Shown: piece after piece, positions 16,710 through 25,889 of the stretch | Position numbering within the stretch: position 1 is the first letter of the stretch | Layout: every line of letters begins with the position of its first letter | NCBI RefSeq assembly: GCF_034377145.1 | Contig: NZ_CP139710.1 | Location: forward strand, 1 to 64,000 | Length of the DNA stretch: 64,000 nt | Direction: 5' to 3' | From: Sulfitobacter sp. OXR-159 | GTDB taxonomy: Bacteria > Pseudomonadota > Alphaproteobacteria > Rhodobacterales > Rhodobacteraceae | Made by a program: the position numbers and the translations under genes | Notes under the pieces: model-generated | What the model was told of the DNA's origin: nothing | What the model saw: only the letters and a program-made list of their open reading frames with translations | Database searches by the model: none

Positions 16710-17922
16710 GCAATTGGCAGAGCCTCGCAACCGCTGTATTGCGGCCTTCAAGCCTTGTTTGTCATGCTTTGACGCGTGATCGGTTCTTGGATCGCCCGGT
16801 ATTCACGCCGGACACGGGTTGATGCGGCGCAGTTGAACGAGGCGTCGCATGTTATATGCGAGGTTCTTCATCCCGATCCTAGCCTTGGCTCGCACCAGAC
16901 CAATGCTACGCACAAGGGTGCCACCCATGTCGTTGGTCTGTGCGCCGAATACATGTTCCACCCGGACCCGAACGGTGGATTTGGTCCGATTGCTGCCCTT
17001 GGCGGGATCTGTGAGAGGTTTGCCGCGTTTCCCCTTACGGTGGATGTGACTTTTCAGCTTCCGCGCGCGCAATTTCGCCTCCGTCTCCTCGGACCGATAG
17101 GCCGCATCCGCCCACACACCGGAGCCGGTATTGCCTCGCATCAGCAGGTGATCCACCGCTTGACTGTCATGCAGCGCGGCATCGCTGACGTGATAGCGCC
17201 GGACCAGCTTGTGCTTTCGGTCGACGTTCACATGGTTCTTGTAGCCGTAATGGCTCTTGCCGTGCTTTTTCGTCCAGCGCGCGTCCACGTCCTTCTGGCT
17301 GCGCTTGGCGGGCTTGTTTTCCCAATGCTCGGGGTTCTCGCCCTTCTTGATTGACGCGTTCTCGTCGCGCGTGTTGTGATTGCGCGGCACCGCCACAATA
17401 GAGGCATCAAGAATTTGCCCACCCCGAGCGATATACCCCTGCCGCGCCAAATACCCGTCAAATTGACGAAACAGCTCTTCCACCTTGCCCGCCTGCGCCA
17501 GCGCATCGCGATACAGCCACACCGTCTTTGCATCCGGCACCCGGTCCGCAAGGCTAAGTCCCAGAAACCTCATAAAGGACAGCCGGTCACGGACCTGATA
17601 TTCGATCTGATCGTCCGACAGGTTGTAGAGTGCGCTCAGCACCAGCGTCTTGAACATCAGCACAGTGTCCATCGGCTTGCGGCCTGCGCGCGACTTGCGC
17701 TCCGCATCAGGCTTGCGCCAAACCTCATCCAAAATAGAACGAAACTCCTCCCACGGCACGACCGCATCGATCTCAACCAATGGGTCCTTCTTCGCGTCAA
17801 GGCTCGCATAGCGGTCGGAAAGATCAAAGAAACCCATCTGCGTCATTGCCGTCTCCCCTGTGCCGGTTCGTCCCATCAAAGATAACGCAGCACCGGGGTT
17901 GGGGCAATTTTTAGAGGTGCCC
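16710..17922 (-). mobile_element. IS5-family insertion sequence, copy 1 (lacks its left 77 bp)
   Basis: It is nearly identical to the intact copy at 37657-38946, with the same spacing throughout (offset 21,024 bp) and one visible amino-acid difference. The first 77 bp, including the left inverted repeat, are missing, so the element abuts the broken sialidase-like gene directly. The right end (GAGGTGCCC at 17914-17922) is intact and lies just beyond the stop codon of cusA. Loss of one end would prevent independent transposition. Confidence 0.9.
16803..17876 (-). CDS. IS5-family transposase (copy 1)
   Basis: A 357-residue transposase, intact. DDE-type residues lie in ILDASIV, GVWADAAYRS and VRVEHVFG. 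The C-terminal MKNLAYNMRRL is typical of the family. It differs from copy 2 by Pro for Gln in the segment LTDPAKGSN. The start was taken as the ATG of MGRTGTG; the frame is open somewhat further upstream. Since the gene is intact while the left end of its element is gone, it could only act on other copies. Confidence 0.93.
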   Translation of the reverse strand: MGRTGTGETAMTQMGFFDLSDRYASLDAKKDPLVEIDAVVPWEEFRSILDEVWRKPDAERKSRAGRKPMDTVLMFKTLVLSALYNLSDDQIEYQVRDRLSFMRFLGLSLADRVPDAKTVWLYRDALAQAGKVEELFRQFDGYLARQGYIARGGQILDASIVAVPRNHNTRDENASIKKGENPEHWENKPAKRSQKDVDARWTKKHGKSHYGYKNHVNVDRKHKLVRRYHVSDAALHDSQAVDHLLMRGNTGSGVWADAAYRSEETEAKLRARKLKSHIHRKGKRGKPLTDPAKGSNRTKSTVRVRVEHVFGAQTNDMGGTLVRSIGLVRAKARIGMKNLAYNMRRLVQLRRINPCPA

Positions 17923-17929
17923 TTAAGTG

Positions 17930-20900
17930 TCATTCGGCGAGGGTGGCAACTGCATCGGTCGGGGCCTGGCGCTGCAATTCTCGGTTAACACGCTTCAAGG
18001 CCAGCCGTTTCCAGATCACGAAGATGGACGGGATCACAAACAGGGTCAGCAGGGTCGCCGTTGCCATGCCGCCCACCATCGGCGCGGCGATCCGCTGCAT
18101 GATCTCCGAGCCGGTCCCCGTGCCATACATGATCGGGATCAGGCCCGCGAAAATCGTCGCAACGGTCATGATCTTGGGGCGCACCCGCAACAGGGCGCCG
18201 TCGAACACGACCTCCTCGACATCGATCGCGGTCATCAGCCTCGATTCAAGAATGGCCCGTTCCTTACGCTTTTCCCAGGCGAGATTGAGATAAAGCAGCA
18301 TCACGATGGCTGTCTCTACCGCCACGCCCGCCAGCGCGATGAAGCCCACCAGCACGGCTACGGAAATGTCGAAGCTGAGATACCAAAGGAACCACACGCC
18401 CCCGGCCAGGGCCACAGGCAGGGCCGCAAGGATGATGCCAACTTCGATTATCCGGTTGAACGCCAGAAACAGCATCAGGGTTATGATCAGAAGTGTCGCG
18501 GGGGCGACCAGCGTCAGCCGTTCCTGCATCCGTTCGATATACTCGTACTGGCCTGACCAGGTGATCGAATAGCCCGGCGGCAGCGTGACCTGATCGGCCA
18601 CGAGTGCGCGGGCCTCCTTCACATATCCGCCCAGATCGCGCCCGGCGATATCGATAAAGACGAACCCGGTGCGCCGGGCGTTTTCGGAACGGATCATGGC
18701 AGGACCGTCAACGATCTTTACCTCGGCCAACGCCCCCAGCGGGATATGCGCGCCCGACGGTGTGACGACGGGCAGATCGCGCAAGGTTTCGGGACTGTCC
18801 CGCCATTCCTGCGGATAGCGCATATTGATCGGATAGCGCTCCAGCCCCTCGACGGATTCCGAGACCTGCATCCCGCCGATGGCGGTCTGAACAACGTCCT
18901 GAACGTCCCGCACGCTCATCATATAGCGCCCGGCCGCATCGCGGTCGGGCGTGATCTCGATGAAACGTCCGCCGATCGGCCGTTCGGCATAGGCCGACGC
19001 GGTGCCTTCCACGCTGGCGACAGCACGTTCCACCTCGATCCCGATCTCTTCGATCACGCGCAGATCGGCGCCGGAGATCTTGACGCCCACCGGCGTCTTG
19101 ATGCCGGTGGCCAGCATGTCGATGCGGTTCTTGATGGGCTGGATCCAGACGTTGGTCACGCCGGGAATCTGCACGGCCTTGTCCAGAGCATTGCGGATTC
19201 CTTCCATGGTCATGCCCGTGCGCCACTCCGCCTCGGGCTTCAGCTGGATTGTCGTTTCGATCATCGTCAGGGGCGCGGGGTCGGTTGCGGTGTCCGCACG
19301 GCCCAGCTTGCCATGAACGGTCTGAACCTCGGGGATCGTGGCGATCATCCGGTCGGTCTGTTGCAGAACCTCCCGCGCCTTTCCGATGGAGATGCCCGGA
19401 TAGAGTGTCGGCATGTAGAGAAAATCGCCCTCGTTCAATTCGGGCATGAACTCGCTTCCGATCCGCTGCAAGGGCCACCACATCGACGCCACCACCAGAC
19501 CCGCCAGCAGTGTCGTCGCCCAGGGCCAGGCGACGGCGGCATCCAGAAACGGGCGGTAGATCCAGATGATAATCCGGTTCAGCGGGTTCTTTCGCTCGGG
19601 CACGATGTGCCCACGCACGAAATACCCCATCAGTACCGGCACAAGCGTGATGGATAGAATCGCCGCCGCGGCCATCGCGTAGGTCTTGGTGAAGGCCAGC
19701 GGTTTGAACAACCGTCCTTCCTGGCTTTCCAACACGAAGACGGGCAGGAAGCTGACGGTGATGATCGCAAGGGAATAGAACAGTGCCGGTCCCACTTCTG
19801 AGGCGCATTCGCTGACGATTCGCCAGCGGTTCTCGTTGGTCAGTTTCTCCTTTTCCAGCCGTCGGTGCATGGCCTCGATCATCACGATGGCCGCATCCAC
19901 CATCGCGCCGATGGCGATGGCAATCCCGCCCAGAGACATGATGTTGGCGTTTACGCCCTGAAATTTCATGACGATGAAGGCGGCGGAAATGCCCAGTGGC
20001 AACGACACCAGAATGACCAGCGATGAGCGAATGTGCAGAAGGAACGCGGCGCAGACCAGAATGACGACAATGAATTCCTCGGTCAGCTTCTTGCGCAGGT
20101 TGTCGATGGCGCGTTCGATCACCCCCGCCCTGTTATAGGTGGTGACGATCTCGACCCCCTCGGGCAGGTTTGTACGCAGCTCTTCGATGCGCGCCTCGAC
20201 GGCTTTGATGGTGGCCAGCGCGTTGCCGCCCCAGCGCAGGATGACGACGCCGCCCACCGCGTCGCCCTCGCCATTGAATTCGCCCACGCCGCGGCGCATC
20301 TCGGGGCCGAGTCGGATGTCGGCCACGTCCCCCAATGTGACGGCCGCCCCCCGCGCGTTCACCATCAGCGGGGCCTTTGCAAGGTCGGGCAACTCGTTGA
20401 TGTAGCCGGTAGAGCGGACCATGTACTCGGCCTCGCCCATCTCGATCACGCTGCCGCCGGTCTCGCGGTTTGCGTCCTCGATGGCGCTGCGGATCTGGGC
20501 GAGCGTCACGTCGTAGGCGCGCAGTTTGTTCGGATCGATGACGACCTGATACTGCTTGACCATACCGCCGATCGTGGCCACCTCGGACACGCCATCGACG
20601 GTCTGCAATTCGTATTTCAGGAACCAGTCCTGCAATGTGCGCAGTTCGGACAGATCGTGTCCGCCGGTGCGATCAATGAGGGCATATTGATAGATCCAGC
20701 CTACGCCAGTCGCATCCGGGCCAAGCTGCGGCGATACGCCTTCGGGCAGGTTCGCGGTAATCTGCCCCAGATATTCCAGCACCCGTGTACGTGCCCAGTA
20801 CAGATCTGTGCCATCCTCGAAAACCACGTAGACATAGCTGTCGCCGAAAAACGAAAAGCCGCGTACGGCGCTGGCGCCGGGCACTGCCAGCATCGCCGTC

Positions 20901-21109
20901 GCAATCGGATAGGTGATCTGATCCTCGACGACTTGCGGCGCCTGACCGGCATAGGGGGTGCGCACGATCACCTGCACGTCCGACAGATCGGGAATGGCGT
21001 CCACTGGGGTCGAGCGGATGGCCCAGACGCCGACGACGCCCATCATGATTGCCAGTGCGAGTATGATAACGCGGTTGGCGATCGAGGCCTGGATGATGGC
21101 GCGGATCAT
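17930..21109 (-). CDS. cusA: CusA/CzcA-family heavy-metal RND efflux pump
   Basis: A 1059-residue inner-membrane RND transporter that exports monovalent metal ions across the envelope with a CusB-type adaptor and an outer-membrane channel. The Cu(I)/Ag(I)-type methionine triad is present: Met566 in LYMPTLYPG, Met616 in LTMIETTIQLKP and Met665 in RIDMLATGIKTP. The proton-relay acidic residue lies in GAMVDAAIVMIEAMHR (about residue 405). FLPVFVLESQEGRLFKPLAF is the family signature. Twelve helices in two sets are apparent. It overlaps the adaptor gene by 4 bp. Its partner CusB has lost its N-terminal half, so the pump may be non-functional here. The 3' neighbour is the right end of an IS5 element, 7 bp past the stop codon. 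Confidence 0.95.
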   Translation of the reverse strand: MIRAIIQASIANRVIILALAIMMGVVGVWAIRSTPVDAIPDLSDVQVIVRTPYAGQAPQVVEDQITYPIATAMLAVPGASAVRGFSFFGDSYVYVVFEDGTDLYWARTRVLEYLGQITANLPEGVSPQLGPDATGVGWIYQYALIDRTGGHDLSELRTLQDWFLKYELQTVDGVSEVATIGGMVKQYQVVIDPNKLRAYDVTLAQIRSAIEDANRETGGSVIEMGEAEYMVRSTGYINELPDLAKAPLMVNARGAAVTLGDVADIRLGPEMRRGVGEFNGEGDAVGGVVILRWGGNALATIKAVEARIEELRTNLPEGVEIVTTYNRAGVIERAIDNLRKKLTEEFIVVILVCAAFLLHIRSSLVILVSLPLGISAAFIVMKFQGVNANIMSLGGIAIAIGAMVDAAIVMIEAMHRRLEKEKLTNENRWRIVSECASEVGPALFYSLAIITVSFLPVFVLESQEGRLFKPLAFTKTYAMAAAAILSITLVPVLMGYFVRGHIVPERKNPLNRIIIWIYRPFLDAAVAWPWATTLLAGLVVASMWWPLQRIGSEFMPELNEGDFLYMPTLYPGISIGKAREVLQQTDRMIATIPEVQTVHGKLGRADTATDPAPLTMIETTIQLKPEAEWRTGMTMEGIRNALDKAVQIPGVTNVWIQPIKNRIDMLATGIKTPVGVKISGADLRVIEEIGIEVERAVASVEGTASAYAERPIGGRFIEITPDRDAAGRYMMSVRDVQDVVQTAIGGMQVSESVEGLERYPINMRYPQEWRDSPETLRDLPVVTPSGAHIPLGALAEVKIVDGPAMIRSENARRTGFVFIDIAGRDLGGYVKEARALVADQVTLPPGYSITWSGQYEYIERMQERLTLVAPATLLIITLMLFLAFNRIIEVGIILAALPVALAGGVWFLWYLSFDISVAVLVGFIALAGVAVETAIVMLLYLNLAWEKRKERAILESRLMTAIDVEEVVFDGALLRVRPKIMTVATIFAGLIPIMYGTGTGSEIMQRIAAPMVGGMATATLLTLFVIPSIFVIWKRLALKRVNRELQRQAPTDAVATLAE

Positions 21110-22212
21110 TCGCCTGCCCCATCTGTGATGCCCACAAGGGTCATTGAGAAGTCAGGATTTTGCCGAAACTTCAGGGTGACCTCACGGCCCTCGGGCAGGG
21201 CTGAAGCGTCCACCGATGAGTCAATCGCGAAATCCATCGTCATGCCGGGCATCCCGGTTTCGGTGATCGGGCCATGCGTGATGGTTGCCGTTCGCGTGGC
21301 TGGATCGACGGCGTCGATGCTGCCGGGTACGGTTATGGGCGGTGTCTTGCCTGCCTCCGGGGTGGTCTTGGCCACAGAATCCGTCATCGTCATGTCCTGT
21401 GCGATGTCGTCGCCGCTGTCCGTGCCTTTGCCCCGAACGGCCACCACCGTGAACACGCCGTCCTGGCCCTTGGACAGATCAAATTCGACTGGGGCGTCCA
21501 GCGGAACCGAAGCGGGGTCGAACCCCGCGACGGGCATATCCATCTGCATCGCAGGCCAGCCAAGTTCTGGAATGGGATCATGGGCAAGCGTCAGCTTTCC
21601 ATCGGCGGTGATTGCGACAACCCTTCCGTTGCCTGTTGCCGCAACACCGTCATCGCTCCCCAGCGAGATGAGCCCCAGCAGCCCGTCCGCGCCGCGCGCG
21701 ACGCGAAAGACGACTTGCTGGCCGATCTTCAAACCATCCAGCGCGACATCCGCGCGCACCGCAAAGCGCGAGCTCATTGCAGGCCAGTCCAGCGCGTCGA
21801 GGGCGCCGTGCCGGATCGTCGCGATCCGCGCCTCTCGGTCCAGTGCGATCAACGCGCCCGTCCCGTCGGCCGGCGCGTCGTCCGTTGGCGCCATGCGCAT
21901 CAATCCGGCGCTCAGCGCGCTTTCGCTGTCGAGCAGGAATTGCGCCGACGCGACGACCTCTTCGCCCGGAGCGAGGCCCTGAACCACTTCGGTGCGCCCG
22001 CCTTCGCCGAATTCGTCGTGCAGCCCCGTCGTGATGAGACGCGGCTTGTAAGTACCGTCGCCGGTTTTCAGGATGACGCGTTCGGCGGAGCCGGTGCGGA
22101 TGATCGCTTCGGTCGGAACGGTCAGCGCCATGCGCGTGTCGATCGGGATCAGGCTGACCGTGCCGAACATGTTGGGCCGCAGGAGCCCTTCGGAATTGTC
22201 GAACTGCAGACG
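21106..22212 (-). pseudogene. cusB: CusB-like adaptor, C-terminal part with three CusF-like domains; N-terminus missing
   Basis: About 370 residues of a membrane-fusion adaptor. They begin inside the beta-barrel domain (RLQFDNSEGLLRPNMFG) and continue through the membrane-proximal domain (LTVPTEAIIRTG, GLAPGEEVVASAQFLLDSE). Three CusF-like copper-chaperone domains follow. The first has HGALDALDWPAMSSRF (lacks the two-Met site), the second HDPIPELGWPAMQM (His, Trp, two Met kept) and the third HGPITETGMPGMTMDF (Met instead of Trp). The hairpin and lipoyl parts, signal peptide and start codon are absent. The frame stays open upstream only as a shadow of the DUF302 gene. Most CusB proteins have none or one such domain, so a triple array is unusual. 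Confidence 0.82.
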
Positions 22213-22218
22213 CAAGAA

Positions 22219-22605
22219 ATGTCCTATACCTATGACCGCATTCTGGACGACGTTGGCATCGATGAGGCGGAGCTGCGCATCCGCGATACGTTGGCCGAAA
22301 ATGGCTTCGGCATTCTGACCGAGATTGACGTCAAGGCGACGATGAAAAAGAAGATCGACGTCGAGATGGAGCCCTACCGCATCCTTGGGGCCTGCAACCC
22401 GGAAATGGCGCACAAGGCCATCGGGATTGAGCCGCGGGTGGGTGCGATGCTGCCTTGCAATGTCATCCTGCGCGAAGTGGATAGCGGCACCGAGGTCAGC
22501 GCCATCGACCCCGTGGCGTCCATGCAGGCCATCGACAACGACCAGCTGCACGAGGTCGCTGGCGAGGTGCGGGACATGATGCGCGTGGCTGTCGACGCCG
22601 CCTGA
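22219..22605 (+). CDS. DUF302 domain protein
   Basis: A 128-residue cytoplasmic protein of the DUF302 family. Marks are TLAENGFGILTEIDVKATMKKK, YRILGACNPEMAHKAI, GAMLPCNVI and AIDPVASMQAIDN. The family is often found near sulfur-oxidation, copper or other metal-resistance genes, and its biochemical role is not established. The gene is complete. The remains of cusB end about 7 bp before its ATG on the opposite strand, so its original upstream region, including its promoter, has been replaced. Confidence 0.88.
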   Translation: MSYTYDRILDDVGIDEAELRIRDTLAENGFGILTEIDVKATMKKKIDVEMEPYRILGACNPEMAHKAIGIEPRVGAMLPCNVILREVDSGTEVSAIDPVASMQAIDNDQLHEVAGEVRDMMRVAVDAA

Positions 22606-23099
22606 CAGAAGTATCTCTCGACAGCACCTTGACCCTCCAGCGAGTGAATTCCCCAGGGTTTGAGGCAATTGAACACCAAATAGGCTGGATGAGGGAGATG
22701 TCGCAGCATGTCAACTGATGGAGGTCTGATCCCCGCGCTTGTCCAGATGGGAAGTGACATCGCCATCGGTGTGGGGTTGTCCATGACCTTTTTGCCGGTT
22801 CAATTGTTGTCGATTGAAGCAGCCTTAGTAGCAATTGCCGCACTGACGCTCGCATTGATCGGTGGTGCCTGTATCGGCTCCTGCGCTTGCCGGATCGCTT
22901 TGGATACCGCTTACCTTACCACTGGGGTTTGCGGCTCATGCCGTCTGGGGTTTTCTGGCGCAAAGCAGGGCATTCGGCACGTCAATGCGGAAATGACAGT
23001 TCCTGTTCTGCGTCGTTTTCGATCTGCTCGCCGCTGCATTTCGCTTTGTTCGCTATCTTTCGTGAGGTGCGCTCAGTGAGGCGCGGTATCTCGGTCGAC
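22606..23099. other. Region between DUF302 and the TVP38 gene, with possible gene remnants
   Basis: About 490 bp. A forward frame at 22708-23079 reads like a hydrophobic N-terminus followed by Cys- and Arg-rich sequence, and another frame (22859-22996) has a plausible membrane C-terminus (WIPLTLPLGFAAHAVWGFL). Together they suggest the remains of a small membrane protein broken by a frameshift, but I cannot name it. CTTGACCCTCCAGC near 22627 resembles the half of a MerR-type metal promoter, but the opposite half-site is not convincingly placed. Confidence 0.35.
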
Positions 23100-23762
23100 A
23101 TGATGACGAAAGCGGCCCTCGCAGCCGTCCTGGTCCTTGCTGCTCTGGCGCTGTTCGTCGGTTCCCGGTCCGATCTTGTCGAGAACCTCGATGGCGAGCG
23201 CATTTCCGACTGGGTAGATGCCGCCGGTACGTGGGGGCCAATCCTGATCATTGCCTTGATGACCGTCGCGATTGTCGCAACGCCCATTCCAAGTGCGCCG
23301 ATCGCTCTGGCCGCCGGTGCCGCATACGGGCATACACTGGGCACCGTCTACATTGTCATCGGCGCTGAAGTCGGCGCTTTGGCCGCCTTCGCACTCGCAC
23401 GTTTTCTGGGTCGCGACGTGCTGACCCGATGGTTGGGCGACAAGGTGGACAAAGGCTGGCTCGGGTCGCAGAACGCGCTGACCTTCACGGTTTTCGCCAG
23501 CCGATTGATGCCGTTTATCTCTTTCGACATCGTCAGCTACGCCGCAGGCCTCAGCTGTCTACACTTCTGGCGCTTTGCAGTGGCGACCCTCGCCGGCATC
23601 ATTCCCGCGAGTTTCGTTCTCGCCCATTTTGGAAATGAAGCCGTCAGCGGAGAGCCGGGGCGCGCCGCTTGGGCTGCCATCGGGCTGGGTGTGCTGACGC
23701 TAACACCTCTTGTCATCGTTGCGGTGAGGGACCGGCGCAGAAAGCGGGTATCTCATGACTGA
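23100..23762 (+). CDS. TVP38/TMEM64 (SNARE-associated/DedA superfamily) membrane protein
   Basis: A 220-residue inner-membrane protein with five or six hydrophobic segments. The family core is visible in VAIVATPIPSAPIALAAGAAYGHTLG, GAEVGALAAFALARFLGRDVL and FASRLMPFISFDIVSYAAGLS. The start was taken as the ATG of MMTKAAL; a GTG at 23076 is an alternative. Members of the superfamily are membrane transporters or scramblases, and some lie in mercury or selenite resistance clusters, but no substrate can be assigned here. Its last four bases overlap the start of the next gene, and it is the first of four coupled genes. Confidence 0.87.
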   Translation: MMTKAALAAVLVLAALALFVGSRSDLVENLDGERISDWVDAAGTWGPILIIALMTVAIVATPIPSAPIALAAGAAYGHTLGTVYIVIGAEVGALAAFALARFLGRDVLTRWLGDKVDKGWLGSQNALTFTVFASRLMPFISFDIVSYAAGLSCLHFWRFAVATLAGIIPASFVLAHFGNEAVSGEPGRAAWAAIGLGVLTLTPLVIVAVRDRRRKRVSHD

Positions 23763-24555
23763 ACAATCTGTACCGGATGAACGCACGCGCCTTGGTTGGA
23801 GGATATTCCGCTGGCTTATCTGGAAGGATGTCAGACGGACGTGCCATCGGCATCTGGCCAACCGGACACTACGGCTGACCAGCGGCGATGCGCTGCGCTG
23901 CTTACCCGACGACACTGACTGCTTCCTTGACTCGCTGGAGCGCGAAAGCGCGGAGATGAGAGTGATTGCTGATTTGCCGCATCTTCCGAATGCCGGGAGT
24001 CGGCTGATGGTTGAATTGGCGATCTATACGGTCGCCGCTGACGCAGCGCTACGGTCGCACGGAATCGAGACAGCATCTGCGCATTCGGTCACGGCCGATG
24101 TAGGATGGGATCTCTATCGTCGCATGCTCGGTCTGTCATCCCTGCCATCACGGATTGTCAGCCGCAATCCGGGACGCAGACTTCGTTGGACAATTTGGGG
24201 ATTGTTGATCTTTCCGTTCCGCCCGGTCGGCGCACCGGGCTACGAAACGTGTGTCTTCCGGGACGGCGACGACCTGCACACACATTTCACGCATTGTCCG
24301 CCGCAGACCTTCGCGCACGTTGTCGCCGCACGTCGCGAGGATCCTGAATTGCTGGAGGCATTCCGGCAAAGTTGGTGCCGCTACGACTGGCCCGGCGCAG
24401 ACCTTATCGCCGCCGATGGTAAGCGAGGACATTATCAGAGATCTCATACGCTGTCGGCGGGGGACCCGGTTTGCGACATGTGCTGGAAGGCGAGCGGATC
24501 AGGACAAATGGTTCAATCGAACGACACGCCGCAATCCAGAGAAAGGACACTCTAA
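23755..24555 (+). CDS. L-2-amino-thiazoline-4-carboxylate hydrolase-like protein
   Basis: A 266-residue cytoplasmic protein with no membrane segment apart from a moderately hydrophobic stretch near residue 145. The C-terminal half has the spaced-Cys pattern of the ATC-hydrolase-like family: THCPPQTFAHVV, then SWCRYDW, and a final AGDPVCDMCWKA. The N-terminal half is variable. The family name comes from one enzyme of cysteine synthesis; most members are uncharacterised. Conserved cysteines could equally suggest metal binding, which would fit the surrounding metal-resistance genes. The start overlaps the TVP38 gene by 8 bp, and the stop is directly followed by the ATG of the permease. Confidence 0.55.
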   Translation: MTEQSVPDERTRLGWRIFRWLIWKDVRRTCHRHLANRTLRLTSGDALRCLPDDTDCFLDSLERESAEMRVIADLPHLPNAGSRLMVELAIYTVAADAALRSHGIETASAHSVTADVGWDLYRRMLGLSSLPSRIVSRNPGRRLRWTIWGLLIFPFRPVGAPGYETCVFRDGDDLHTHFTHCPPQTFAHVVAARREDPELLEAFRQSWCRYDWPGADLIAADGKRGHYQRSHTLSAGDPVCDMCWKASGSGQMVQSNDTPQSRERTL

Positions 24556-25878
24556 ATGGCTTCGCAATACAAGGCGAACAGCATTTCATTATCCGGAGCG
24601 ATCGCAATGGGCACCGGCGTGATGATCGGTGCCGGGATTTTTGCCCTGACAGGGCAGATTGCGCAGCTTGCAGGGCCGCTCTTTCCGCTGTCATTCGTGG
24701 TCGGGGCTATCGTGACCGCATTCAGCGCCTATACCTACATCAAGGTGTCGAATGCTTATCCGTCAGCTGGCGGTATCGCGATGATTCTGCAAAAAGCCTA
24801 CGGGCCGACGACTATCGCGGCTGCGGCCGCGCTGCTTATGGCGTTGTCGATGGTGATCAACGAAAGCCTCGTTGCGCGGACCTTTGCCACGTATCTCCTA
24901 CGCGGTCTGGGCCTCGACCAATCCGGCTGGTTGGTGCCAGCCCTCGGCGTGGGCCTCATCCTCTTTGCCTATCTCGTCAATGCTGCGGGCAACCGATCCG
25001 TCGGGCTGTTCTCGATCGTCATGGCCATCATCAAGGTGGGCGGCATCGCGCTGTTCGGGGCGGCGGCGCTCTGGGCGGGCGGCATTTCTTTCGAGGCCGC
25101 TTCGGATCAGCAATCGACGCAAATAACCGGCTTTGTCGCGTCCGTGGCGCTGTCGATCCTCGCGTTCAAGGGCTTTACCACGATCACCAACAGCGGTGCC
25201 GAAGTCACCGACCCGCATCGCAATGTCGGACGGGCGATCATCGTATCCATCGGTCTCTGCGTCATTGTCTATCTGCTGGTGGCATTTGCCGTGGGGTCCA
25301 GTCTGACACTGGAGCAGATCATTGCCGCCAAGGATTATGCCCTGGCAGAAGCCGCAGGTCCGACCCTTGGCCAGACCGGTTTCTATCTGACTGTTCTTCT
25401 GGCCATCGTCGCCACCTCCTCGGGCCTGATCGCAAGCATCTTTGCGGTTTCTCGCATGCTCGCGATGCTGACCGACATGAAGCTGATCCCGCACAGCCAT
25501 TTCGGCCTGCCGGGGATGATCCGCGATCATACGCTGATCTATACCGTGGTGATCGCCAGCTTTTTGACCGTGTTTTTCGATCTCAGCCGGATCGCGTCGC
25601 TCGGCGCGTTCTTCTATCTGGTGATGGACATCATCATCCACTGGGGTGTGTTCCGCCACCTGAAACAGGACATCAAGGCGAGCGGATGGGTGATGCGCAC
25701 TGCGATCGCGCTGGATGTCGTCGTGCTATCGGTCTTTGGCGCACTGAAATGGCAAAGTGACCCGCTTATCGTGCTTGTGTCGCTTGGTCTGATGGCGGCT
25801 GTCTTTGCCTTTGAGTCGCTGTTTCTGCGTCATCGCCCGAAAGACAAAGACCGTTCTCAATCTCACTTGCACATGTAG
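24556..25878 (+). CDS. APC-superfamily amino-acid permease
   Basis: A 440-residue inner-membrane transporter with about 12 helices. The unwound first helix of the APC fold is visible in [22 protein letters not shown]. Further family marks are [18 protein letters not shown] and [26 protein letters not shown]. The start ATG directly follows the stop of the preceding gene. Members that lie next to metal-resistance genes are common, but the substrate (amino acid, amine or other) cannot be read from the sequence. It is followed 11 bp later by lgt. Confidence 0.9.
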   Translation: MASQYKANSISLSGAIAMGTGVMIGAGIFALTGQIAQLAGPLFPLSFVVGAIVTAFSAYTYIKVSNAYPSAGGIAMILQKAYGPTTIAAAAALLMALSMVINESLVARTFATYLLRGLGLDQSGWLVPALGVGLILFAYLVNAAGNRSVGLFSIVMAIIKVGGIALFGAAALWAGGISFEAASDQQSTQITGFVASVALSILAFKGFTTITNSGAEVTDPHRNVGRAIIVSIGLCVIVYLLVAFAVGSSLTLEQIIAAKDYALAEAAGPTLGQTGFYLTVLLAIVATSSGLIASIFAVSRMLAMLTDMKLIPHSHFGLPGMIRDHTLIYTVVIASFLTVFFDLSRIASLGAFFYLVMDIIIHWGVFRHLKQDIKASGWVMRTAIALDVVVLSVFGALKWQSDPLIVLVSLGLMAAVFAFESLFLRHRPKDKDRSQSHLHM

Positions 25879-25889
25879 GAAGACAAGCC

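Noticed and set aside
22627..22665. CTTGACCCTCCAGC with a later AGGGTTT as a possible MerR/CueR-type promoter
   Set aside because: The half-sites are spaced too far apart and no -10 lies at the 19-20 bp spacing that MerR-type promoters need. I could not defend the call.
22708..23079. A hydrophobic open frame ending in Cys/Arg-rich sequence
   Set aside because: The composition changes abruptly in the middle and no family fits. It is more likely to be a decayed gene plus shadow, and is described only in the region entry.
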